Shown here: one piece after another, positions 56,470-64,000 of the stretch | Layout: every line of letters starts with the position of its first letter | Position numbering within the stretch: the first letter of the stretch is position 1 | NCBI GenBank assembly: GCA_964057225.1 | Contig: OZ059894.1 | Span: 6,479,131 to 6,543,130, forward strand | Direction: 5' to 3' | DNA length: 64,000 nt | Source: Auanema rhodensis | Taxonomy: Eukaryota > Nematoda > Chromadorea > Rhabditida > Rhabditidae | Position numbers and translations under genes: made by a program | The notes under the pieces: generated by a model | Told to the model about the DNA's origin: nothing | Database searches by the model: none | What the model saw: the letters and a program-made list of their open reading frames with translations, nothing else

Positions 56470-56541
56470 TTCCGTTGCGGGGAATCGAACCCCGGCCTTA
56501 TGGGTGAGAGTCATAAATCCTAACCACTAGACCACAACGGA
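56470..56541 (-). tRNA. tRNA-Glu(CTC), copy 8, variant G31A
   Basis: 258-bp step. The only copy I see with a change inside the tRNA: plus-strand C to T at 56511, i.e. G31 to A, giving an A-C mismatch at the pair closing the anticodon loop. May fold or function less well. Confidence 0.95.
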
Positions 56542-56727
56542 TGTGATAGCTAAGCATCTTGAACCTTCAATAATCAGTCATTGCGTTTGCATTATGGCCA
56601 ATGAAATTCAATTCGTGGATCATTCGCAATGTTCTTGAAAACGTTGAGCATTGTTGTTGCCTAAGAATCAAGGTATGATTCAGTGCAGCTTAATCTTTTA
56701 AAAACTTGAAGAAAAACGTAAAACATA

Positions 56728-56799
56728 TTCCGTTGCGGGGAATCGAACCCCGGCCTTATGGGTGAGAGCCATAAATCCTAACCACTAGACCACAACGGA
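56728..56799 (-). tRNA. tRNA-Glu(CTC), copy 9
   Basis: tRNA unchanged; 258-bp step. The 3' flank reads ACATATT instead of ACGTATT, and the following spacer has the TTCGTAGATC variant. Confidence 0.97.
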
Positions 56800-56985
56800 T
56801 GTGATAGCTAAGCATCTTGAACCTTCAATAATCAGTCATTGCGTTTGCATTATGGCCAATGAAATTCAATTCGTAGATCATTCGCAATGTTCTTGAAAAC
56901 GTTGAGCATTGTTGTTGCCTAAGAATCAAGGTATGATTCAGTGCAGCTTAATCTTTTAAAAACTTGAAGAAAAACGTAAAACGTA

Positions 56986-57057
56986 TTCCGTTGCGGGGAA
57001 TCGAACCCCGGCCTTATGGGTGAGAGCCATAAATCCTAACCACTAGACCACAACGGA
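56986..57057 (-). tRNA. tRNA-Glu(CTC), copy 10
   Basis: Same sequence; 258-bp step. Confidence 0.97.
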
Positions 57058-57258
57058 TGTGATAGCTAAGCATCTTGAACCTTCAATAATCAGTCATTGC
57101 GTTTGCATTATGGCCAATGAAATTCAATTCGTGGATCATTCGCAATGTTCTTGAAAACGTTGAGCATTGTTGTTGCCTAAGAATCAAGGTATGATTCAGT
57201 TATGGAACTTCAGAAGTAGCTTAATCTTTTAAAAACTTGAAGAAAAACGTAAAACGTA

Positions 57259-57330
57259 TTCCGTTGCGGGGAATCGAACCCCGGCCTTATGGGTGAGAGC
57301 CATAAATCCTAACCACTAGACCACAACGGA
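57259..57330 (-). tRNA. tRNA-Glu(CTC), copy 11
   Basis: Same sequence; 273-bp step, first of three long steps. Confidence 0.97.
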
Positions 57331-57531
57331 TGTGATAGCTAAGCATCTTGAACCTTCAATAATCAGTCATTGCGTTTGCATTATGGCCAATGAAATTCAA
57401 TTCGTGGATCATTCGCAATGTTCTTGAAAACGTTGAGCATTGTTGTTGCCTAAGAATCAAGGTATGATTCAGTTATGGAACTTCAGAAGTAGCTTAATCT
57501 TTTAAAAACTTGAAGAAAAACGTAAAACGTA

Positions 57532-57603
57532 TTCCGTTGCGGGGAATCGAACCCCGGCCTTATGGGTGAGAGCCATAAATCCTAACCACTAGACCACAAC
57601 GGA
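57532..57603 (-). tRNA. tRNA-Glu(CTC), copy 12
   Basis: Same sequence; 273-bp step. Right-hand spacer has TTCGTAGATC. Confidence 0.97.
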
Positions 57604-57804
57604 TGTGATAGCTAAGCATCTTGAACCTTCAATAATCAGTCATTGCGTTTGCATTATGGCCAATGAAATTCAATTCGTAGATCATTCGCAATGTTCTTGA
57701 AAACGTTGAGCATTGTTGTTGCCTAAGAATCAAGGTATGATTCAGTTATGGAACTTCAGAAGTAGCTTAATCTTTTAAAAACTTGAAGAAAAACGTAAAA
57801 CGTA

Positions 57805-57876
57805 TTCCGTTGCGGGGAATCGAACCCCGGCCTTATGGGTGAGAGCCATAAATCCTAACCACTAGACCACAACGGA
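57805..57876 (-). tRNA. tRNA-Glu(CTC), copy 13
   Basis: Same sequence; 273-bp step. Confidence 0.97.
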
Positions 57877-58062
57877 TGTGATAGCTAAGCATCTTGAACC
57901 TTCAATAATCAGTCATTGCGTTTGCATTATGGCCAATGAAATTCAATTCGTGGATCATTCGCAATGTTCTTGAAAACGTTGAGCATTGTTGTTGCCTAAG
58001 AATCAAGGTATGATTCAGTGCAGCTTAATCTTTTAAAAACTTGAAGAAAAACGTAAAACGTA

Positions 58063-58134
58063 TTCCGTTGCGGGGAATCGAACCCCGGCCTTATGGGTGA
58101 GAGCCATAAATCCTAACCACTAGACCACAACGGA
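58063..58134 (-). tRNA. tRNA-Glu(CTC), copy 14
   Basis: Same sequence; 258-bp step, first of seven short steps. Confidence 0.97.
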
Positions 58135-58320
58135 TGTGATAGCTAAGCATCTTGAACCTTCAATAATCAGTCATTGCGTTTGCATTATGGCCAATGAAAT
58201 TCAATTCGTGGATCATTCGCAATGTTCTTGAAAACGTTGAGCATTGTTGTTGCCTAAGAATCAAGGTATGATTCAGTGCAGCTTAATCTTTTAAAAACTT
58301 GAAGAAAAACGTAAAACGTA

Positions 58321-58392
58321 TTCCGTTGCGGGGAATCGAACCCCGGCCTTATGGGTGAGAGCCATAAATCCTAACCACTAGACCACAACGGA
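58321..58392 (-). tRNA. tRNA-Glu(CTC), copy 15
   Basis: Same sequence; 258-bp step. Confidence 0.97.
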
Positions 58393-58578
58393 TGTGATAG
58401 CTAAGCATCTTGAACCTTCAATAATCAGTCATTGCGTTTGCATTATGGCCAATGAAATTCAATTCGTGGATCATTCGCAATGTTCTTGAAAACGTTGAGC
58501 ATTGTTGTTGCCTAAGAATCAAGGTATGATTCAGTGCAGCTTAATCTTTTAAAAACTTGAAGAAAAACGTAAAACGTA

Positions 58579-58650
58579 TTCCGTTGCGGGGAATCGAACC
58601 CCGGCCTTATGGGTGAGAGCCATAAATCCTAACCACTAGACCACAACGGA
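58579..58650 (-). tRNA. tRNA-Glu(CTC), copy 16
   Basis: Same sequence; 258-bp step. Confidence 0.97.
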
Positions 58651-58836
58651 TGTGATAGCTAAGCATCTTGAACCTTCAATAATCAGTCATTGCGTTTGCA
58701 TTATGGCCAATGAAATTCAATTCGTGGATCATTCGCAATGTTCTTGAAAACGTTGAGCATTGTTGTTGCCTAAGAATCAAGGTATGATTCAGTGCAGCTT
58801 AATCTTTTAAAAACTTGAAGAAAAACGTAAAACGTA

Positions 58837-58908
58837 TTCCGTTGCGGGGAATCGAACCCCGGCCTTATGGGTGAGAGCCATAAATCCTAACCACTAGACC
58901 ACAACGGA
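58837..58908 (-). tRNA. tRNA-Glu(CTC), copy 17
   Basis: Same sequence; 258-bp step. Confidence 0.97.
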
Positions 58909-59094
58909 TGTGATAGCTAAGCATCTTGAACCTTCAATAATCAGTCATTGCGTTTGCATTATGGCCAATGAAATTCAATTCGTGGATCATTCGCAATGTT
59001 CTTGAAAACGTTGAGCATTGTTGTTGCCTAAGAATCAAGGTATGATTCAGTGCAGCTTAATCTTTTAAAAACTTGAAGAAAAACGTAAAACGTA

Positions 59095-59166
59095 TTCCGT
59101 TGCGGGGAATCGAACCCCGGCCTTATGGGTGAGAGCCATAAATCCTAACCACTAGACCACAACGGA
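59095..59166 (-). tRNA. tRNA-Glu(CTC), copy 18
   Basis: Same sequence; 258-bp step. Confidence 0.97.
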
Positions 59167-59352
59167 TGTGATAGCTAAGCATCTTGAACCTTCAATAATC
59201 AGTCATTGCGTTTGCATTATGGCCAATGAAATTCAATTCGTGGATCATTCGCAATGTTCTTGAAAACGTTGAGCATTGTTGTTGCCTAAGAATCAAGGTA
59301 TGATTCAGTGCAGCTTAATCTTTTAAAAACTTGAAGAAAAACGTAAAACGTA

Positions 59353-59424
59353 TTCCGTTGCGGGGAATCGAACCCCGGCCTTATGGGTGAGAGCCATAAA
59401 TCCTAACCACTAGACCACAACGGA
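59353..59424 (-). tRNA. tRNA-Glu(CTC), copy 19
   Basis: Same sequence; 258-bp step. Confidence 0.97.
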
Positions 59425-59610
59425 TGTGATAGCTAAGCATCTTGAACCTTCAATAATCAGTCATTGCGTTTGCATTATGGCCAATGAAATTCAATTCGTG
59501 GATCATTCGCAATGTTCTTGAAAACGTTGAGCATTGTTGTTGCCTAAGAATCAAGGTATGATTCAGTGCAGCTTAATCTTTTAAAAACTTGAAGAAAAAC
59601 GTAAAACGTA

Positions 59611-59682
59611 TTCCGTTGCGGGGAATCGAACCCCGGCCTTATGGGTGAGAGCCATAAATCCTAACCACTAGACCACAACGGA
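59611..59682 (-). tRNA. tRNA-Glu(CTC), copy 20
   Basis: Same sequence; 258-bp step. Confidence 0.97.
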
Positions 59683-59883
59683 TGTGATAGCTAAGCATCT
59701 TGAACCTTCAATAATCAGTCATTGCGTTTGCATTATGGCCAATGAAATTCAATTCGTGGATCATTCGCAATGTTCTTGAAAACGTTGAGCATTGTTGTTG
59801 CCTAAGAATCAAGGTATGATTCAGTTATGGAACTTCAGAAGTAGCTTAATCTTTTAAAAACTTGAAGAAAAACGTAAAACGTA

Positions 59884-59955
59884 TTCCGTTGCGGGGAATC
59901 GAACCCCGGCCTTATGGGTGAGAGCCATAAATCCTAACCACTAGACCACAACGGA
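59884..59955 (-). tRNA. tRNA-Glu(CTC), copy 21
   Basis: Same sequence; 273-bp step, first of a second run of three long steps. Confidence 0.97.
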
Positions 59956-60156
59956 TGTGATAGCTAAGCATCTTGAACCTTCAATAATCAGTCATTGCGT
60001 TTGCATTATGGCCAATGAAATTCAATTCGTGGATCATTCGCAATGTTCTTGAAAACGTTGAGCATTGTTGTTGCCTAAGAATCAAGGTATGATTCAGTTA
60101 TGGAACTTCAGAAGTAGCTTAATCTTTTAAAAACTTGAAGAAAAACGTAAAACGTA

Positions 60157-60228
60157 TTCCGTTGCGGGGAATCGAACCCCGGCCTTATGGGTGAGAGCCA
60201 TAAATCCTAACCACTAGACCACAACGGA
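60157..60228 (-). tRNA. tRNA-Glu(CTC), copy 22
   Basis: Same sequence; 273-bp step. Right-hand spacer has TTCGTAGATC. Confidence 0.97.
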
Positions 60229-60429
60229 TGTGATAGCTAAGCATCTTGAACCTTCAATAATCAGTCATTGCGTTTGCATTATGGCCAATGAAATTCAATT
60301 CGTAGATCATTCGCAATGTTCTTGAAAACGTTGAGCATTGTTGTTGCCTAAGAATCAAGGTATGATTCAGTTATGGAACTTCAGAAGTAGCTTAATCTTT
60401 TAAAAACTTGAAGAAAAACGTAAAACGTA

Positions 60430-60501
60430 TTCCGTTGCGGGGAATCGAACCCCGGCCTTATGGGTGAGAGCCATAAATCCTAACCACTAGACCACAACGG
60501 A
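60430..60501 (-). tRNA. tRNA-Glu(CTC), copy 23
   Basis: Same sequence; 273-bp step. Confidence 0.97.
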
Positions 60502-60687
60502 TGTGATAGCTAAGCATCTTGAACCTTCAATAATCAGTCATTGCGTTTGCATTATGGCCAATGAAATTCAATTCGTGGATCATTCGCAATGTTCTTGAAA
60601 ACGTTGAGCATTGTTGTTGCCTAAGAATCAAGGTATGATTCAGTGCAGCTTAATCTTTTAAAAACTTGAAGAAAAACGTAAAACGTA

Positions 60688-60759
60688 TTCCGTTGCGGGG
60701 AATCGAACCCCGGCCTTATGGGTGAGAGCCATAAATCCTAACCACTAGACCACAACGGA
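60688..60759 (-). tRNA. tRNA-Glu(CTC), copy 24
   Basis: Same sequence; 258-bp step. Confidence 0.97.
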
Positions 60760-60960
60760 TGTGATAGCTAAGCATCTTGAACCTTCAATAATCAGTCATT
60801 GCGTTTGCATTATGGCCAATGAAATTCAATTCGTGGATCATTCGCAATGTTCTTGAAAACGTTGAGCATTGTTGTTGCCTAAGAATCAAGGTATGATTCA
60901 GTTATGGAACTTCAGAAGTAGCTTAATCTTTTAAAAACTTGAAGAAAAACGTAAAACGTA

Positions 60961-61032
60961 TTCCGTTGCGGGGAATCGAACCCCGGCCTTATGGGTGAGA
61001 GCCATAAATCCTAACCACTAGACCACAACGGA
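60961..61032 (-). tRNA. tRNA-Glu(CTC), copy 25
   Basis: Same sequence; 273-bp step. Confidence 0.97.
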
Positions 61033-61218
61033 TGTGATAGCTAAGCATCTTGAACCTTCAATAATCAGTCATTGCGTTTGCATTATGGCCAATGAAATTC
61101 AATTCGTGGATCATTCGCAATGTTCTTGAAAACGTTGAGCATTGTTGTTGCCTAAGAATCAAGGTATGATTCAGTGCAGCTTAATCTTTTAAAAACTTGA
61201 AGAAAAACGTAAAACGTA

Positions 61219-61290
61219 TTCCGTTGCGGGGAATCGAACCCCGGCCTTATGGGTGAGAGCCATAAATCCTAACCACTAGACCACAACGGA
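61219..61290 (-). tRNA. tRNA-Glu(CTC), copy 26
   Basis: Same sequence; 258-bp step. Confidence 0.97.
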
Positions 61291-61491
61291 TGTGATAGCT
61301 AAGCATCTTGAACCTTCAATAATCAGTCATTGCGTTTGCATTATGGCCAATGAAATTCAATTCGTGGATCATTCGCAATGTTCTTGAAAACGTTGAGCAT
61401 TGTTGTTGCCTAAGAATCAAGGTATGATTCAGTTATGGAACTTCAGAAGTAGCTTAATCTTTTAAAAACTTGAAGAAAAACGTAAAACGTA

Positions 61492-61563
61492 TTCCGTTGC
61501 GGGGAATCGAACCCCGGCCTTATGGGTGAGAGCCATAAATCCTAACCACTAGACCACAACGGA
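61492..61563 (-). tRNA. tRNA-Glu(CTC), copy 27
   Basis: Same sequence; 273-bp step. Right-hand spacer has a unique CGCGATG (otherwise CGCAATG). Confidence 0.97.
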
Positions 61564-61749
61564 TGTGATAGCTAAGCATCTTGAACCTTCAATAATCAGT
61601 CATTGCGTTTGCATTATGGCCAATGAAATTCAATTCGTGGATCATTCGCGATGTTCTTGAAAACGTTGAGCATTGTTGTTGCCTAAGAATCAAGGTATGA
61701 TTCAGTGCAGCTTAATCTTTTAAAAACTTGAAGAAAAACGTAAAACATA

Positions 61750-61821
61750 TTCCGTTGCGGGGAATCGAACCCCGGCCTTATGGGTGAGAGCCATAAATCC
61801 TAACCACTAGACCACAACGGA
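61750..61821 (-). tRNA. tRNA-Glu(CTC), copy 28
   Basis: tRNA unchanged; 258-bp step. Carries the same ACATATT plus TTCGTAGATC flanking variants as copy 9. Confidence 0.97.
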
Positions 61822-62022
61822 TGTGATAGCTAAGCATCTTGAACCTTCAATAATCAGTCATTGCGTTTGCATTATGGCCAATGAAATTCAATTCGTAGAT
61901 CATTCGCAATGTTCTTGAAAACGTTGAGCATTGTTGTTGCCTAAGAATCAAGGTATGATTCAGTTATGGAACTTCAGAAGTAGCTTAATCTTTTAAAAAC
62001 TTGAAGAAAAACGTAAAACGTA

Positions 62023-62094
62023 TTCCGTTGCGGGGAATCGAACCCCGGCCTTATGGGTGAGAGCCATAAATCCTAACCACTAGACCACAACGGA
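62023..62094 (-). tRNA. tRNA-Glu(CTC), copy 29
   Basis: Same sequence; 273-bp step. Confidence 0.97.
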
Positions 62095-62295
62095 TGTGAT
62101 AGCTAAGCATCTTGAACCTTCAATAATCAGTCATTGCGTTTGCATTATGGCCAATGAAATTCAATTCGTGGATCATTCGCAATGTTCTTGAAAACGTTGA
62201 GCATTGTTGTTGCCTAAGAATCAAGGTATGATTCAGTTATGGAACTTCAGAAGTAGCTTAATCTTTTAAAAACTTGAAGAAAAACGTAAAACGTA

Positions 62296-62367
62296 TTCCG
62301 TTGCGGGGAATCGAACCCCGGCCTTATGGGTGAGAGCCATAAATCCTAACCACTAGACCACAACGGA
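62296..62367 (-). tRNA. tRNA-Glu(CTC), copy 30
   Basis: Same sequence; 273-bp step. Confidence 0.97.
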
Positions 62368-62553
62368 TGTGATAGCTAAGCATCTTGAACCTTCAATAAT
62401 CAGTCATTGCGTTTGCATTATGGCCAATGAAATTCAATTCGTGGATCATTCGCAATGTTCTTGAAAACGTTGAGCATTGTTGTTGCCTAAGAATCAAGGT
62501 ATGATTCAGTGCAGCTTAATCTTTTAAAAACTTGAAGAAAAACGTAAAACGTA

Positions 62554-62625
62554 TTCCGTTGCGGGGAATCGAACCCCGGCCTTATGGGTGAGAGCCATAA
62601 ATCCTAACCACTAGACCACAACGGA
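62554..62625 (-). tRNA. tRNA-Glu(CTC), copy 31
   Basis: Same sequence; 258-bp step. Right-hand spacer has TTCGTAGATC. Confidence 0.97.
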
Positions 62626-62826
62626 TGTGATAGCTAAGCATCTTGAACCTTCAATAATCAGTCATTGCGTTTGCATTATGGCCAATGAAATTCAATTCGT
62701 AGATCATTCGCAATGTTCTTGAAAACGTTGAGCATTGTTGTTGCCTAAGAATCAAGGTATGATTCAGTTATGGAACTTCAGAAGTAGCTTAATCTTTTAA
62801 AAACTTGAAGAAAAACGTAAAACGTA

Positions 62827-62898
62827 TTCCGTTGCGGGGAATCGAACCCCGGCCTTATGGGTGAGAGCCATAAATCCTAACCACTAGACCACAACGGA
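62827..62898 (-). tRNA. tRNA-Glu(CTC), copy 32
   Basis: Same sequence; 273-bp step. Confidence 0.97.
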
Positions 62899-63099
62899 TG
62901 TGATAGCTAAGCATCTTGAACCTTCAATAATCAGTCATTGCGTTTGCATTATGGCCAATGAAATTCAATTCGTGGATCATTCGCAATGTTCTTGAAAACG
63001 TTGAGCATTGTTGTTGCCTAAGAATCAAGGTATGATTCAGTTATGGAACTTCAGAAGTAGCTTAATCTTTTAAAAACTTGAAGAAAAACGTAAAACGTA

Positions 63100-63171
63100 T
63101 TCCGTTGCGGGGAATCGAACCCCGGCCTTATGGGTGAGAGCCATAAATCCTAACCACTAGACCACAACGGA
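63100..63171 (-). tRNA. tRNA-Glu(CTC), copy 33
   Basis: Same sequence; 273-bp step. Confidence 0.97.
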
Positions 63172-63357
63172 TGTGATAGCTAAGCATCTTGAACCTTCAA
63201 TAATCAGTCATTGCGTTTGCATTATGGCCAATGAAATTCAATTCGTGGATCATTCGCAATGTTCTTGAAAACGTTGAGCATTGTTGTTGCCTAAGAATCA
63301 AGGTATGATTCAGTGCAGCTTAATCTTTTAAAAACTTGAAGAAAAACGTAAAACGTA

Positions 63358-63429
63358 TTCCGTTGCGGGGAATCGAACCCCGGCCTTATGGGTGAGAGCC
63401 ATAAATCCTAACCACTAGACCACAACGGA
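63358..63429 (-). tRNA. tRNA-Glu(CTC), copy 34
   Basis: Same sequence; 258-bp step. Confidence 0.97.
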
Positions 63430-63630
63430 TGTGATAGCTAAGCATCTTGAACCTTCAATAATCAGTCATTGCGTTTGCATTATGGCCAATGAAATTCAAT
63501 TCGTGGATCATTCGCAATGTTCTTGAAAACGTTGAGCATTGTTGTTGCCTAAGAATCAAGGTATGATTCAGTTATGGAACTTCAGAAGTAGCTTAATCTT
63601 TTAAAAACTTGAAGAAAAACGTAAAACGTA

Positions 63631-63702
63631 TTCCGTTGCGGGGAATCGAACCCCGGCCTTATGGGTGAGAGCCATAAATCCTAACCACTAGACCACAACG
63701 GA
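63631..63702 (-). tRNA. tRNA-Glu(CTC), copy 35
   Basis: Same sequence; 273-bp step. Confidence 0.97.
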
Positions 63703-63888
63703 TGTGATAGCTAAGCATCTTGAACCTTCAATAATCAGTCATTGCGTTTGCATTATGGCCAATGAAATTCAATTCGTGGATCATTCGCAATGTTCTTGAA
63801 AACGTTGAGCATTGTTGTTGCCTAAGAATCAAGGTATGATTCAGTGCAGCTTAATCTTTTAAAAACTTGAAGAAAAACGTAAAACGTA

Positions 63889-63960
63889 TTCCGTTGCGGG
63901 GAATCGAACCCCGGCCTTATGGGTGAGAGCCATAAATCCTAACCACTAGACCACAACGGA
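63889..63960 (-). tRNA. tRNA-Glu(CTC), copy 36
   Basis: Same sequence; 258-bp step. Last complete copy before the window edge. Confidence 0.97.
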
Positions 63961-64000
63961 TGTGATAGCTAAGCATCTTGAACCTTCAATAATCAGTCAT

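Larger units (their letters stand above)
54548..64000 (-). repeat. Tandem tRNA-Glu(CTC) gene array, at least 36 units
   Basis: Head-to-tail repeat of two unit lengths, 273 and 258 bp, each with one minus-strand tRNA-Glu. The two types differ at one place in the spacer: after GATTCAGT the long form has 17 bp (TATGGAACTTCAGAAGT) where the short form has GC. Between successive tRNAs I count 16 long and 19 short steps, summing exactly to the 9270 bp between copies 1 and 36. Elsewhere units are almost identical; I saw only a G/A change in TTCGTGGATC (five units), an ACGTATT/ACATATT change (two units), CGCAATG/CGCGATG (one) and one tRNA substitution. The array is cut by the window edge. Transcription runs leftwards, towards the 3' end of the TIL gene. 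Confidence 0.98.

Noticed and set aside
54548-64000. CRISPR array (regular repeats with spacers)
   Set aside because: Units are 258-273 bp with conserved, not unique, spacers, and each contains a full tRNA; the genome is eukaryotic.
54548-64000. tRNA-derived SINE family
   Set aside because: The tRNA part is intact, copies are strictly tandem rather than dispersed, and there is no SINE body, poly-A tail or target-site duplication.

Overview
This window reads as a nematode nuclear genome. A cuticle collagen with a nematode-type membrane-anchored N-terminus, a MATH-BTB gene, a secreted TIL-domain gene, mostly 40-60 bp introns and AT-rich DNA (about one third GC by eye) all point that way. Splice acceptors vary (TTTAG, TTAAG, ACAG, TTCAG) rather than following a strict TTTTCAG. 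That hints at a lineage outside the Caenorhabditis group, possibly clade I, but this is weak evidence.

Layout. At 1-1392 (-) is the 5' part of an F-box/LRR gene that runs off the left edge. At 2331-3955 (+) are the GOLD-domain exons of an ACBD3/GCP60-like Golgi protein. At 4914-8485 (-) is a tau-tubulin kinase (TTBK/Asator-like) with about 19 exons. About 14 kb of strongly purine-rich, gene-poor DNA follows (8.5-22.8 kb). A small MATH-BTB gene lies at 22860-24122 (+). An OTX-class homeobox gene has its homeodomain exons at 42.8-44.9 kb (+). A phase-compatible first exon with a TATA box lies at 25.3 kb, which would give it a 17.4-kb first intron containing CRE palindromes and a GC-rich island. 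A cuticle collagen lies at 46462-47960 (-), a mitochondrial-type glycerol-3-phosphate acyltransferase at 49081-52022 (+), a 100-bp stray copy of one of its exons at 52668-52767, and a secreted TIL-domain protein at 52887-54391 (+).

From 54548 to the window end the DNA is a tandem array. I count 36 minus-strand tRNA-Glu(CTC) genes, one per 258- or 273-bp unit and almost identical, and the array continues past the right edge. This is the most unusual element in the window.

The protein genes have unrelated roles (ubiquitin adaptor, Golgi scaffold, kinase, transcription factor, cuticle, lipid synthesis, secreted inhibitor-like protein), and I see no operon. Exon structures were assembled by hand from reading frame, splice sites and family motifs. 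Junctions that keep a conserved domain in frame are strong; terminal exons are less certain.
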